Part shown: piece by piece, positions 16,839-26,168 of the stretch | How positions within the stretch are numbered: position 1 is the stretch's first letter | How the letters are laid out: every line of letters starts with the position of its first letter | Assembly (NCBI RefSeq): GCF_003991195.1 | Contig: NZ_RCWL01000007.1 | Location: 124,001-188,000, forward strand | DNA: 64,000 nt | Direction: 5' to 3' | Source: Gynurincola endophyticus | GTDB lineage: Bacteria > Bacteroidota > Bacteroidia > Chitinophagales > Chitinophagaceae | Notes under the pieces: model-generated | Seen by the model: only the letters and a program-made list of their open reading frames with translations | Database searches by the model: none | Told to the model about the DNA's origin: nothing | Program-made: the position numbers and the translations under genes

Positions 16839-18098
16839 TTGGAACGATTGTACTCCATTAGATTTTACTGGTGCTTACTTTTCATAGGACTAATAAATAC
16901 CTCATTAGCTCAGAATAATACTATTAGCGGAAAAGTAATTAATAAAGAAACCAAAGCTCCTGTAGCCGGTGCCAGCGTTTTTATTTCAGGTACATCACGC
17001 GGTACAATTTCTAACAATGAAGGCGAGTTTACACTGCTGAATATCCCCAACGGAAAATTCGATCTGGTGGTTACTAACGTAAGCTTTCAATCATATGTAA
17101 GACCGTTCAATGTTACCGAACTGCCTTTAACGCTCAATATTGAGCTTGATCTAAAGGTAACAGAGTTGGAACAGGTAATTATACGGCCTTATGAAGAAGA
17201 TACCTGGGCTAAATGGGGCCTGTTTTTTACCGAAACATTTATCGGTACCTCACTCTACTCTAAACAAACCGTTATTAAAAATAAGGAGAGTATAAAATTC
17301 CGTTATTATAGAAAAGAGCAGATTCTCGAAGCTTTCTCAGAAGGCCCGATTATTATTGAAAACAGAGCTTTAGGATATACTATACAATATCAGTTAGAAC
17401 ATTTTCAGTATAGTACCAAAGAGCGTAAACTGCTTTACTATGGATTTACTCTTTTTGAAGACATGGCTGATGATCGGCGTCGTGTTCCCAGAAGATGGGC
17501 TTATAACCGAACTGCCGTATATGAAGGATCAATGGTGCATTTCTTTAAATCGCTTTACGACAGAAAATCGGAACAGAACGGTTACGAAGTGCGGATTCTG
17601 AAAAAAGGAAAAAATATAGAACGCGAGCGTGTGGCAGCCATTTACCAGGAAATAAAAGCCAATATTGATAGCTTCGGATTAGTAAATGTTGAAGTAGATA
17701 ATGACTCTTTAAACTATTATTCAGGAATCATGCGTCAGTCTGAATACGTAGATTATTTACAAAAAGATCCGATCAATCCGGAGAACTTTATCATTGACCA
17801 TACACTGTCTGAAAAAGAATTATTTTTCAACGATTATTTGCATATCCGTTATAAAAAGAAATTAGAGGATATTGAATTTATTCATCACACCAGAGAGAAT
17901 AGAAAAGCATTTAATCCGACTTCAGTTATATTCCTCGACGAAAAAACGCCGGTTTCTGTAAATCGTCACGGCAACTTCTATCCTCCGCAGAATGTGGTTT
18001 GTTCAGGCTATTGGGCCTGGAGCGAAAAAGTAGCCACTTTATTACCATTAGATTATGATCCGGATGAATTTATGAAAGTTAAAAACCCCGGAAAATAA
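16839..18098 (+). CDS. Exported protein with carboxypeptidase-regulatory-like domain
   Basis: 419 residues. A signal peptide (FYWCLLFIGLINTSLAQ) is followed by a CarboxypepD_reg-like domain (residues about 27-115: ISGKVINKETKAPVAGA, GTISNNEGEFTL, LNIELDLKVTELEQV). This is the same domain that opens SusC receptors, but here it is joined to about 300 residues of unknown fold instead of a TonB barrel. Such proteins are frequent in Bacteroidota and probably sit in the periplasm or at the outer membrane. No ATG precedes the signal peptide in frame; a stop lies just upstream, so translation must begin at TTG (16839 or 16848). Function unknown. Confidence 0.8.
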   Translation: MERLYSIRFYWCLLFIGLINTSLAQNNTISGKVINKETKAPVAGASVFISGTSRGTISNNEGEFTLLNIPNGKFDLVVTNVSFQSYVRPFNVTELPLTLNIELDLKVTELEQVIIRPYEEDTWAKWGLFFTETFIGTSLYSKQTVIKNKESIKFRYYRKEQILEAFSEGPIIIENRALGYTIQYQLEHFQYSTKERKLLYYGFTLFEDMADDRRRVPRRWAYNRTAVYEGSMVHFFKSLYDRKSEQNGYEVRILKKGKNIERERVAAIYQEIKANIDSFGLVNVEVDNDSLNYYSGIMRQSEYVDYLQKDPINPENFIIDHTLSEKELFFNDYLHIRYKKKLEDIEFIHHTRENRKAFNPTSVIFLDEKTPVSVNRHGNFYPPQNVVCSGYWAWSEKVATLLPLDYDPDEFMKVKNPGK

Positions 18099-18100
18099 AA

Positions 18101-19006
18101 TTATTGTAAAAAGCCCTGCTGCTTCATGAACTCAATCAGTTTGGGAAGCCATGGTGTATTATCAGTAGTATTGTTTAAAGCAAAGCCGTGCCCGCCCGTT
18201 TTATAAATGAAAATATCATTCGGTATTTTTTGTTCACGTAATGCCCTTTGAAAACGTATACTGTTTTCAACCTTTACCGTTTTATCATCTATTGCATGCA
18301 TCAAAAAAGTAGGAGGGGTATTAGGAGTAATACGCAGATCGTTTGAAAATGCTTTTATCAAAGAGTCTGAAGGTGTTTCTCCCAGTAAAAAAGTTCTGGA
18401 ACCGGCATGCTGATATTCATTACTTAAATTTATCACCGGATAAATCAATGCCCCGAAATCAGGACGTAAAGATATCGTCGTTTGCTCCGGCAGGTAATTC
18501 GTTTCAAAATGTGTAACTGCAGTTGATGCCAGATGCCCTCCGGCACTGAATCCCATCACACCTACTTTAACCGGATTAATACCTAACTCTTTCGCATGCG
18601 TACGAACATATAAAATTGCCTGTTGTAAATCCTGTATTGGTCCGATGTTCTTATTAAACATAGTACTGTCTAGCGGATGACGATATTTCAATACCAGACA
18701 GGTAATGCCGTATTCGTTAAGGGCTTTTGCTACCAGTGTGCCTTCTTTCGTGTAGGCAAGGTGTTTATATCCTCCGCCGGGCGCAATGATCATTACAGTT
18801 CCGTTGGGTTGGGTAGGTTTATGAAGTACAAGATTGGGAACCGATACTTTTTCATAACTGACCCAGCCCTGATTATTGATGGTTTCTATCTCTTTAACCT
18901 GATGTTTTTTGTTGTTGGGAATTTCTTTCGGATATAGAGAAATAGTAGTTTGTGCAGTTACTGTAAAAGGTATGCTGAAAAGTAACAGGCCTATAAGTTG
19001 TTTCAT
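18101..19006 (-). CDS. Secreted alpha/beta hydrolase (acetyl-esterase-like)
   Basis: 301 residues with a signal peptide ending FTVTAQ. The esterase-type alpha/beta hydrolase has the oxyanion PGGGY (76-80), nucleophile elbow GFSAGG with Ser154, acidic residue D240 or D241 (HAIDDKTV) and His273 (GGHGFAL). The layout resembles acetylxylan and ferulate esterases (BD-FAE type) used to strip acyl groups from plant glycans. It ends 2 bp from the convergent upstream gene without an obvious terminator. Substrate not determined. Confidence 0.9.
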   Translation of the reverse strand: MKQLIGLLLFSIPFTVTAQTTISLYPKEIPNNKKHQVKEIETINNQGWVSYEKVSVPNLVLHKPTQPNGTVMIIAPGGGYKHLAYTKEGTLVAKALNEYGITCLVLKYRHPLDSTMFNKNIGPIQDLQQAILYVRTHAKELGINPVKVGVMGFSAGGHLASTAVTHFETNYLPEQTTISLRPDFGALIYPVINLSNEYQHAGSRTFLLGETPSDSLIKAFSNDLRITPNTPPTFLMHAIDDKTVKVENSIRFQRALREQKIPNDIFIYKTGGHGFALNNTTDNTPWLPKLIEFMKQQGFLQ

Positions 19007-19127
19007 GTACGTGAATTGTTAAAGGGGTTTAGGAAATCACAGTTTTTTTATGAAAATTACGTTAAATGCGCGAATGTTCATTTTTTCAATGTAACCTTTT
19101 TGGTTTCTTACAGTCATACTAATAAAG

Positions 19128-19134
19128 AAGGAGG
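19128..19134 (+). promoter_or_regulatory. Strong Shine-Dalgarno site for lipoprotein gene
   Basis: AAGGAGG stands about 6 bp before the ATG. Most other starts in the window have no such match, as is common in Bacteroidota. Confidence 0.7.
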
Positions 19135-19139
19135 TCATT

Positions 19140-19604
19140 ATGAGAAACAAATTTACCCTTATCGCTTTATTATCTTCACTCATCTTTTTAACAGGTTGTA
19201 GTAAAGATATACTGAGACCTTATGAAGATCGCTTAGAAGGAGGAACCTGGAGATTAGATAGAGTTAATGAGGTTGGCTTCCCTCGTTCATCGATTACTAT
19301 CCTTAGAGGAGATTATACTTTCTACAGTGACGGAGGTATGGTTTATCAGGATCGTTACGGTGGATTCTTTGAAGGCGATTGGCAAATCAGAAAATTTTTG
19401 TCTGATGAATGTTATATCGATGACTGGGGTAACTCAGTTTGTAACAGTGAGTACTGGAGAGAGTTAACTATTTATGCGGTTGATTACGACACCAGAGAAA
19501 GGATACGCATCATTTTTGACGATATCCGTTTCACCGGTACCAATACTTTTAAAGGATACATTTATGACGTTGGGGGTACTTATATTTTTACCTTCAGACG
19601 ATAA
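19140..19604 (+). CDS. Small lipoprotein of unknown function
   Basis: 154 residues with a lipoprotein signal peptide ending FLTGCSKD. The rest is a beta-rich lipocalin-like pattern (GTWRLDRVNE, DYTFYSDGGMVY, GDWQIRKF, YIFTFRR), common in small Bacteroidota lipoproteins; the fold assignment is inference. A strong Shine-Dalgarno sequence, AAGGAGG, precedes the ATG, which is unusual in this window. The stop codon directly abuts the stop of the convergent glycosyltransferase gene. Confidence 0.75.
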   Translation: MRNKFTLIALLSSLIFLTGCSKDILRPYEDRLEGGTWRLDRVNEVGFPRSSITILRGDYTFYSDGGMVYQDRYGGFFEGDWQIRKFLSDECYIDDWGNSVCNSEYWRELTIYAVDYDTRERIRIIFDDIRFTGTNTFKGYIYDVGGTYIFTFRR

Positions 19605-20726
19605 TCAGATAATAAGTCCTCTATATATATTTTCTACCTGGCGGGTCATGGTAGCTGCACTATACGTATCAGAGATGGTTTGTATGGCACGGTTACCTAA
19701 TCCGCTTCTTTTTTGCGGATGCTGCGCCAGGTCAACAATAGCATCAGCGAGTGTTGAGTCGATATTGTTCATTGAAACAAGTACTCCGTTTTGCTGATCC
19801 TGCAATACTTCTTTCGTACCGTCAACATACGTACCGATAACAGCTTTTCCCATTGCCATGGCTTCGAGCAGAGCAATCGGTAATCCTTCCCACAAAGAAG
19901 GTAAAACAAAGATGTCGGCATTTGCCAGTACCGCCGGAACATCCTGACGGAATGATTGGAAAACAACTGCCTCCTGAATACCCAACTCTTTGACTATTTC
20001 CAGTGCTTTAGGCTTCTGATCACCATCTCCCACCATTACCAGACGCATTTTAGGGTGCTTTTTTAAAGCCAGAGCAAATGATTTGATCAACTGCCAGGGT
20101 TGTTTTTGATGAATGAATCTGGCTACAAATAAAACCACTACATGATCATCGGGGATACCCCATTCCTTTCTTAAATCGGGATAGGAGTTACGGGGATTGT
20201 ATTTATCCTGATTAATTCCGTTATTAATGACGATTGAATTAAATCCTTTAATGGCATTTTTTCCGGTAGCCTGATTAGATGCGGAAACAGAAATGTTCAC
20301 ATTTGCCTGACGGGTCAGGAAGCCTTCAGAATAAGTTCTGATTTTTTTTACCAGAAAGTTCTGATCGTCGTGAAACGACCAGCCGTGAATGGTATATACT
20401 ACAGGTAGTTTAAGTTGTTTGGCAGCCCAAAAACAATTCGAGAAAGCACGGGTACCGTGTGCATGAACCAGACGGATATTTTCCGATTTGATCAGGTGCT
20501 GTACTTTTTTCCATACCCCCATATCGAATGGTTTGGTGGTAGGAATCACATAAGTTTTAATACCGGCTGCTTTTAACTGGTCAACCATCGGACCTTCAGT
20601 ATGCGAGAGTACCACCGGTTCATAAACCGACCGGTCAAGGTTTTCCACTAAACTCAATAAATGGCTTTCTCCGCCACCAATCTGACCCTGACGAATGGTT
20701 TCAAGAATTTTAATAGGCTGGTTCAT
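19605..20726 (-). CDS. Family 4 (group 1) glycosyltransferase
   Basis: 373-residue GT-B glycosyltransferase. The N-terminal half has the glycine loop GQIGGGESHLLSL and VHAHGTRA. The C-terminal half has LFVARFIHQKQPWQLI, LVMVGDGDQK and the donor-binding motif LPSLWEGLPIALLEAMA with its E-x7-E pattern. It probably adds a hexose to a surface glycan or lipid carrier in the cytosol. It stands alone, away from the polysaccharide operon at 30-39 kb. The acceptor is unknown. The stop abuts that of the convergent lipoprotein gene. Confidence 0.92.
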   Translation of the reverse strand: MNQPIKILETIRQGQIGGGESHLLSLVENLDRSVYEPVVLSHTEGPMVDQLKAAGIKTYVIPTTKPFDMGVWKKVQHLIKSENIRLVHAHGTRAFSNCFWAAKQLKLPVVYTIHGWSFHDDQNFLVKKIRTYSEGFLTRQANVNISVSASNQATGKNAIKGFNSIVINNGINQDKYNPRNSYPDLRKEWGIPDDHVVVLFVARFIHQKQPWQLIKSFALALKKHPKMRLVMVGDGDQKPKALEIVKELGIQEAVVFQSFRQDVPAVLANADIFVLPSLWEGLPIALLEAMAMGKAVIGTYVDGTKEVLQDQQNGVLVSMNNIDSTLADAIVDLAQHPQKRSGLGNRAIQTISDTYSAATMTRQVENIYRGLII

Positions 20727-21083
20727 GCTGCAATATAAAAAAAGATTTTTCTTTTACCATTAAGGAGTAAGTACTGCTTACAATTGAAAACGTGGTTAAA
20801 GGCAATTTTCACCATTAAGAAATTAAGAAGATCTTTCCGCTTCGCTTTGGCTCATTCTATCTTATAATCACCATCATAAACATGAAGAAAATGAAGTTGA
20901 AAAGCCAATGAAGTGCTGTCTTCCGCGCTGCTTTACCTTCATACCTTCATTCTCTTCATGTTTCCCATTAACATTTCAAACATAGGAGAAATTAAGGGAA
21001 TTCAGAAGAAGATTTCTCCATCTGAATTCCCTTACTAACCATAGCCGGCTTAATTTCTTAATGGTAAATATTTTACTTTATAC
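20727..21083. other. Intergenic region made of nested inverted repeats
   Basis: No gene. Almost the whole span is occupied by the palindromic elements described in the repeat entry. Confidence 0.7.
20753..21068. repeat. Nested inverted-repeat element between glycosyltransferase and queA
   Basis: Outer arms: TTTACCATTAAG at 20753-20764 and CTTAATGGTAAA at 21057-21068. A second pair, CCATTAAGAAATTAAG at 20812-20827, matches 21049-21064 inverted. Inside lie a 19-bp stem with one mismatch (20878-20896 / 20945-20963) and a perfect 14-bp stem (20993-21006 / 21021-21034). Parts recur near 12.7 kb and 10.8 kb. Confidence 0.75.
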
Positions 21084-22133
21084 TTATAAAACCAGCATCG
21101 CATCACCATAACTGAAGAAGCGGTATTTGTCTTTAATTGCTTTTTTGTAAGCTTCCATTGCCAGATCGTATCCCGCAAAAGCACAAGTCATGATCAACAG
21201 ACTGGTTTTGGGTAAATGGAAATTGGTAATCAAAGAATCAGCAATATTGAACTCGTAAGGAGGGTGGATGAAAATATTAGTCCAGCCTTCACTTGGTTTC
21301 AATAATTTTTCGGCAGTATAAGATGATTCGATCGCACGCATGGTAGTAGTACCTACGGAGCAGATTCTATTACCGTTTTCGATCGCTTTATTAACGATTT
21401 TACAAGCAGTATCATCGATGTTGTAATATTCAGCATCCATTTTATGTTTGCTAAGATCTTCAACTTCGATGGGGCGGAAAGTTCCTAAACCGGTATGTAA
21501 AGTCACTTCTGCAAATCTTACTCCTTGAATTTCGAGGCGTTTAATCAATTCACGACTGAAGTGTAAACCTGCGGTCGGAGCTGCTACAGCGCCTTCGTGT
21601 TTAGCATAAACCGTTTGGAAACGTTCTTTATCTTCAGGTTCAGGTTTGCGTTTGATATATTTAGGTAAAGGCGTTTCTCCTAAAAACTCAAGCATAGCAC
21701 GAAACTCGTCGTCAGATTTATCCCACAAAAAGCGAATGGTTCTTCCTCTTGACGTGGTATTGTCGATTACTTCAGCAACTAATTCATCATTTTCGCCGAA
21801 GTAGAGTTTATTACCTACACGGATTTTACGGGCAGGATCAACGATCACATCCCATAAACGGTTAGGTTTATTCAGTTCTCTAAGTAGGAAAACTTCGATT
21901 TTAGCACCCGTTTTTTCCTTTCTGCCATACATTCTGGCAGGAAACACCTTTGTGTTGTTAACTACAAATACGTCTTTGTCATCGAAATAATCTAAAATAT
22001 CTTTAAAAGATTTGTTTTCGATGTTGCCGGTTTTCCGGTTAACTACCATTAATCTGGAATCCTCACGTTTTTTTGTAGGGTGTTGGGCGATTAAATTGAG
22101 TGGTAAGTCGAATCTAAACTGAGAAAGTTTCAT
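21084..22133 (-). CDS. queA: S-adenosylmethionine:tRNA ribosyltransferase-isomerase QueA
   Basis: Transfers and rearranges the ribose of SAM onto preQ1 in tRNA to make epoxyqueuosine, a late step in queuosine synthesis. Landmarks are [14 protein letters not shown] at the start, [16 protein letters not shown], the central [23 protein letters not shown] and the end [13 protein letters not shown]. The start [11 protein letters not shown] was chosen; an ATG five codons upstream is also possible. About 350 residues is normal. A good promoter lies upstream (22257-22288). It is separate from the next gene in the same direction. Confidence 0.96.
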   Translation of the reverse strand: MKLSQFRFDLPLNLIAQHPTKKREDSRLMVVNRKTGNIENKSFKDILDYFDDKDVFVVNNTKVFPARMYGRKEKTGAKIEVFLLRELNKPNRLWDVIVDPARKIRVGNKLYFGENDELVAEVIDNTTSRGRTIRFLWDKSDDEFRAMLEFLGETPLPKYIKRKPEPEDKERFQTVYAKHEGAVAAPTAGLHFSRELIKRLEIQGVRFAEVTLHTGLGTFRPIEVEDLSKHKMDAEYYNIDDTACKIVNKAIENGNRICSVGTTTMRAIESSYTAEKLLKPSEGWTNIFIHPPYEFNIADSLITNFHLPKTSLLIMTCAFAGYDLAMEAYKKAIKDKYRFFSYGDAMLVL

Positions 22134-22256
22134 TGTTTGTTTTTTCAATTTTCACTTTCCACAACTATCAAACACGGTGAGGGGAGACTTTATCAAATAA
22201 CCAGGTCTTACGGCACCAGGATTGATAATAGTGTGGACTTGAATGAATCAAGCGTG

Positions 22257-22288
22257 CAAAATTAAATGAATTAATAGAATAATACAAA
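22257..22288 (-). promoter_or_regulatory. Promoter of queA (-33 TTTG, -7 TAATTTTG)
   Basis: On the reverse strand TTTG (22285-22288) is followed after 20 bases by TAATTTTG (22257-22264), the full Bacteroidota consensus. The predicted leader is about 115 bases. Confidence 0.7.
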
Positions 22289-22403
22289 TAAATATACCCG
22301 GCAAGCTGTCTGAGTCTTATCTTGTTGGTTTACAATTAGATAAGATATTTGGAATTATCCGGTATTTTTAGTATATTTTATAATAATGATGCCAGCCCTG
22401 GTA

Positions 22404-23174
22404 TTAAAACTTCAGGTGGCGAATGGTTAAACCATCGTTCATCAGTTGCTTTAACGAATCAATTCCGATTTTAATATGTCGTTCAACAAATACGGCGGTA
22501 ACTTTTTTGTCACTTTCTTCTGTTTTTACGCCCTCAGGAATCATAGGTTGGTCGCTCACCAGTAACAATGCACCGGTAGGAATTTTATTGGCGAAACCCA
22601 CAGAAAAGATGGTAGCGGTTTCCATGTCTACTGCGTAAGCTCTGATTTTTTGAAGGTATAACTTAAAATCTTCGTCGTGTTCCCATACGCGTCTGTTGGT
22701 GGTATACACTGTACCCGTCCAGTAATCTACTCCATAATCGCGGATAGTGGTTGAAACGGCTTTTTGCAGGGCGAAAGCGGGTAGGGCAGGTACTTCCGGT
22801 GGAAAATAATCGTTTGAGGTTCCTTCTCCACGAATACCAGCAATCGGTAAAATCAGGTCGCCGATATTGTTTCTCTTTTTCAAACCGCCACATTTTCCTA
22901 AAAATAATACCGCTTTCGGGTTGATGGCCGAAAGCAGGTCCATCACAGTTGCTGCACTGGGGCTACCCATTCCAAAATTGATAATGGTGATTCCTTCTGC
23001 AGTAGCACATTGCATAGGTCTGTCAAGTCCTGCAATTTCTACACCATGCATCTCAGCAAATATCTTCACATAATTGGAAAAGTTCGTTAAAAGGATGTAT
23101 TCTCCGAAGTTAATTAACTTCTCTCCTGTATAACGGGGCAACCAGTTATCGACGATTTCTGCTTTTGATTTCAT
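22404..23174 (-). CDS. amn: AMP nucleosidase (short, Bacteroidota type)
   Basis: Hydrolyses AMP to adenine and ribose 5-phosphate. The PNP/UDP phosphorylase fold is seen from GITIINFGMGSPSAATVMDL, LGKCGGLKKRNNIGDLILP, the ribose/base segment AYAVDMETATIFSVG and SDQPMIPEGVKT. The chosen start MKSKAEIVDNWLP gives 256 residues, without the N-terminal regulatory domain of E. coli Amn. The frame also opens 45 bp upstream, but those codons overlap the divergent promoter region and do not fit the family. Confidence 0.92.
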   Translation of the reverse strand: MKSKAEIVDNWLPRYTGEKLINFGEYILLTNFSNYVKIFAEMHGVEIAGLDRPMQCATAEGITIINFGMGSPSAATVMDLLSAINPKAVLFLGKCGGLKKRNNIGDLILPIAGIRGEGTSNDYFPPEVPALPAFALQKAVSTTIRDYGVDYWTGTVYTTNRRVWEHDEDFKLYLQKIRAYAVDMETATIFSVGFANKIPTGALLLVSDQPMIPEGVKTEESDKKVTAVFVERHIKIGIDSLKQLMNDGLTIRHLKF

Positions 23175-23181
23175 ATATTCT

Positions 23182-23211
23182 TTTGATTTTATAGTGTTTG
23201 CTATAGATTTG
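23182..23211 (+). promoter_or_regulatory. Promoter of HsdR-N-like gene (TTTG, TAGATTTG)
   Basis: TTTG (23182-23185) is followed after 18 bases by TAGATTTG (23204-23211). The predicted start near 23217 is downstream of the longer possible frame, supporting the ATG at 23236. Confidence 0.65.
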
Positions 23212-23235
23212 TGCAACAAGAATTTGATAAAAATA

Positions 23236-23670
23236 ATGATTTCAATTGACTATCCCAGCTATTCTTTCCGTTCCAGGTCTGCTGAAGGGTTGAACTATAT
23301 CTTTGATCCTTTTCGTAAGCGGTGGGTGTTACTGACACCTGAGGAGTGGGTGCGTCAAAACTTTCTGCAATACATTCATCAAACCCTGCTGTATCCGAAA
23401 TCTTTAATCGCAGTTGAAAAAGCACTTCAACTGGGTGAGTTAAAGAAGCGGTTCGATATCCTGCTTTACAATAACGCACAGAAGCCGTTTTTGCTCGTAG
23501 AGTGTAAAGCAAGTAACATAAAATTAACAAGTGAAGTTTTACAACAGGCACTGAGATATAACTTATCCATCCCCGTTCCTTACATTGTGATTACCAACGG
23601 GCTAGAAACATATGCTTTTAAGAAAACTGAAACCAATCTGGTAGAGATCGCTGAAATACCTTGTTTTTAG
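23236..23670 (+). CDS. Solitary type I restriction HsdR N-terminal-like domain (PD-(D/E)xK nuclease fold)
   Basis: 144 residues that match the HSDR_N_2 domain from memory: FDPFRKRWVLLTPEEWVRQ, then the nuclease core with D74 (RFDILLYN) and E89-x-K91 (FLLVECKAS), and the end YIVITNGLETYAF. In restriction enzymes this domain cuts DNA, but there is no HsdR helicase, HsdM or HsdS nearby. The protein is whole as a single-domain unit, and such stand-alone copies are common in Bacteroidota. It may act in DNA repair or defence; the role is unknown. Divergent from amn. Confidence 0.82.
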   Translation: MISIDYPSYSFRSRSAEGLNYIFDPFRKRWVLLTPEEWVRQNFLQYIHQTLLYPKSLIAVEKALQLGELKKRFDILLYNNAQKPFLLVECKASNIKLTSEVLQQALRYNLSIPVPYIVITNGLETYAFKKTETNLVEIAEIPCF

Positions 23671-23764
23671 TGAGAAAAGCGCAAACGTTTGCGCGAAATG
23701 GCGTTTGAAATTGGTCTAATTTGACCACCTAATCAATCGTGCCATACTCACAAAACACAACTCT

Positions 23765-24190
23765 ATGTACAGGAAGCCAATGGTTCTAGTGGTGGATGAT
23801 GATCAGGATGATCGTGATCTTCTTTTACATATCTATCAGTCACATGCCCTAGCTGATATTGACTTACATATTTTAGAATCTTCTGATGAATTATTTAATC
23901 TTTTAAAACAAGGTATTACACCTGATCTGTTGATTTTAGACCAGAATATGCCTCGGTTATCTGGGTTGGAGATACTGGCAAAACTCAGGAAGGATGGCCG
24001 CTATGAATCACTATCGATTCTGCTGTTTACAACAGTAATGGATGATGCTTTGTGTCAATCAGCCTTTGATCTGGGTGCTAACGGAGTATACAAAAAACCT
24101 GTTTATTACAAGGATTTTAAAGAAGTGTTCTTATGTGTTTTGTATTATGCCGAAGAGTGCGAACAGGGGGTGCGGTATCATCCGCATTAG
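23765..24190 (+). CDS. Single-domain response regulator (CheY-like)
   Basis: 141 residues, receiver domain only. The acidic cluster DDD is at residues 11-13, phospho-acceptor D59 in LILDQNMPRLSG, a switch Thr in LLFTTVMDD and the conserved Lys in GVYKKPV. No output domain. It probably passes a phosphate signal between a distant kinase and a partner protein, as in Bacteroidota phosphorelays. The partner kinase is not in this neighbourhood. Confidence 0.9.
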   Translation: MYRKPMVLVVDDDQDDRDLLLHIYQSHALADIDLHILESSDELFNLLKQGITPDLLILDQNMPRLSGLEILAKLRKDGRYESLSILLFTTVMDDALCQSAFDLGANGVYKKPVYYKDFKEVFLCVLYYAEECEQGVRYHPH

Positions 24191-24329
24191 AGCCTGGTCA
24201 GCAGAAAATGCCGAACGTTTGTATCCGCAAGCGCGTTTTGTTACTGTTTTGTAAAAATAAGCAGGTTCGGCATAAACATTTATAGTATCACCGGCTGTTG
24301 ATACGTCGCTTACCTCAGTCGTACGCATA

Positions 24330-24359
24330 AAAAAGCCTCCGTTGTAACGGAGGCTTTTT
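24330..24359. terminator. Bidirectional terminator between response regulator and gdhA
   Basis: A 14-bp perfect stem, AAAAAGCCTCCGTT / AACGGAGGCTTTTT, has a 2-base loop. The T-run on both strands serves both convergent genes. Confidence 0.95.
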
Positions 24360-24378
24360 CTATCAATAGATTGATCAG

Positions 24379-25788
24379 TTAAGGGAAGATGCCTAATTCA
24401 GCATAACTGGTAGCTACTTTATTAATAGCCACTAAGTAAGCTGCTGTACGCATATCAGGAACTTCGGGGTTATTTTTCCAGGCTTCAACGATCTCGCGGG
24501 TAGCGGTGATCATTGTTTCTTCAAGGCCTGAACGAACGATGTCTACCTCATCCGGTCCGTGCATAATTGTTTCACGCACTTTGTTATCAGCTTTTTTACC
24601 GGTAAGGTTTTCGATCTGCCCTAAGATCTGTGTATTTTGATTTTCAGTGAAGCGTTTTTCCATTCTTCCGTAACGAACGTGGCTTAAATTCTTTAACCAC
24701 TCGAAGTAAGAAACTGTTACACCACCTGCGTTTAAGTACATATCAGGAACAACTAATCTGCCGTTTTTGGTAAGGATTTCATCTGCTTCAGGAGTTAAAG
24801 GACCGTTTGCAGCTTCACCGATGATTTTAGCTTTGATTCTTGGAGCATTTTCCGCATTGATCACGTTTTCTAATGCTGCAGGAATCAGAACATCACAATC
24901 CATTTCCAATGCCTCGGTGTTAACCGCAAAGTTATTCGCACCAGGGAAGTTGAGAATAGAGCCGGTTGCTTTTCTGTGCGCTACTACTGCATCAACGTCT
25001 AAACCCTGATCGCTCCAGATAGAACCTTCGTACTCTGCTAAACCAACAACAATAGCACCAGCATCCTGGAAGAATTTTGCTGAATGGTAACCTACGTTAC
25101 CTAAACCTTGTACCACTACACGTTTGCCTTCCACACCAGTGGTCAGACCAACTTTCGCTGTCAGGTCTTCCATATTTAAGATCTCACGTAATCCGTAAAA
25201 TACGCCTAAGCCGGTGGCTTCTTTTCTACCACGAACACCACCTTGGGTAACCGGTTTACCGGTAACGCAACCCAGGCCGTCAATTTCGCCAGGGCGCATA
25301 GAAGTGTAAGTATCCACGATCCATGCCATTTCTCTTTCACCTGAACCGTAGTCGGGTGCAGGAACGTCTAAACCTGGTCCGATAAAGTTTTTCTTAATCA
25401 GTTCAGAAGTATAACGGCGGGTGATTTTTTCTAAATCATATGCGCTATACTTACGGGGATCGATAGAAATACCTCCTTTAGCACCACCGAAAGGAACGTT
25501 TACAATAGCACATTTAAAGGTCATTAATGCTGCTAATGCCATTACTTCGTCTAAGTTAACAGAAGTGGCATATCTGATACCTCCTTTACAAGGAAGTTTG
25601 TGATGCGAGTGCTGAACACGGTAAGCTTTAATTACCTCTATTTTGTCGCCAATTTTTACAGGAAAATGCATTCTGTAAACGGCGTTACATTGTTTTATCT
25701 GTTCCAGAACACCTGGATCCCATTTAGTGTATTTGGCAGCTTTATCAAAACTCATTTGAACTGCGTCAAAGAAACTGTAATCTGACAT
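24379..25788 (-). CDS. gdhA: Glu/Leu/Phe/Val family dehydrogenase, probably glutamate dehydrogenase
   Basis: 469 residues. It interconverts glutamate and 2-oxoglutarate plus ammonia with NAD(P). Conserved parts are [10 protein letters not shown], the catalytic-Lys region [29 protein letters not shown], the nucleotide fold [17 protein letters not shown] and [15 protein letters not shown]. Its length and motifs fit the hexameric GluDH group better than leucine or phenylalanine dehydrogenases (about 360-380 residues). A -7 box in the gap to the cytochrome genes suggests an independent transcript. Confidence 0.92.
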   Translation of the reverse strand: MSDYSFFDAVQMSFDKAAKYTKWDPGVLEQIKQCNAVYRMHFPVKIGDKIEVIKAYRVQHSHHKLPCKGGIRYATSVNLDEVMALAALMTFKCAIVNVPFGGAKGGISIDPRKYSAYDLEKITRRYTSELIKKNFIGPGLDVPAPDYGSGEREMAWIVDTYTSMRPGEIDGLGCVTGKPVTQGGVRGRKEATGLGVFYGLREILNMEDLTAKVGLTTGVEGKRVVVQGLGNVGYHSAKFFQDAGAIVVGLAEYEGSIWSDQGLDVDAVVAHRKATGSILNFPGANNFAVNTEALEMDCDVLIPAALENVINAENAPRIKAKIIGEAANGPLTPEADEILTKNGRLVVPDMYLNAGGVTVSYFEWLKNLSHVRYGRMEKRFTENQNTQILGQIENLTGKKADNKVRETIMHGPDEVDIVRSGLEETMITATREIVEAWKNNPEVPDMRTAAYLVAINKVATSYAELGIFP

Positions 25789-25939
25789 GTAAAAAGCATT
25801 TTAATGGTGAATCGTTATTACAAACTGAAAAGTCAATAACAATAACAGCATTTAAAAATTGATTCTATTCAAAGGCTGGAACAGTGTAAGGGTTGAAGAT
25901 ATTTTAACCGGCTACACACCGAATTGTCCATTGGCTGAT

Positions 25940-25947
25940 CAAAGATA
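25940..25947 (-). promoter_or_regulatory. -7 box TATCTTTG for gdhA
   Basis: Reverse-strand match to TAnnTTTG, between ccmD-like and gdhA. The predicted leader is about 145 bases. No clear -33 box. Confidence 0.5.
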
Positions 25948-25955
25948 TAAAGAAC

Positions 25956-26159
25956 TTATTTTTCTAGTTTACTAATCTTGCGATCTATACGGATGACATA
26001 CAATAATAAACCTACTAAAACGGTGAGCACTACTGCCAGTACCACGTAGATTTTACCATTTGCATTCATGCCGGTCGGCGTATTAGCAGGGGTGTTTTCT
26101 TGTGCAAAGCTGTACAAAAAAAACATACAGGCTAACAGCGAGCTGAACACTTTTTTCAT
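25956..26159 (-). CDS. CcmD-like small membrane protein
   Basis: 67 residues. An N-terminal signal peptide (FSSLLACMFFLYSFAQ) is followed by a short linker and one membrane helix (IYVVLAVVLTVLVGLLLYVI), then a charged end IDRKISKLEK. This form and its place 9 bp after ccmC fit the CcmD-type partner that helps release holo-CcmE in cytochrome c maturation. Such small proteins diverge fast, so the call rests largely on context. Confidence 0.75.
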   Translation of the reverse strand: MKKVFSSLLACMFFLYSFAQENTPANTPTGMNANGKIYVVLAVVLTVLVGLLLYVIRIDRKISKLEK

Positions 26160-26168
26160 AAAATGAAT

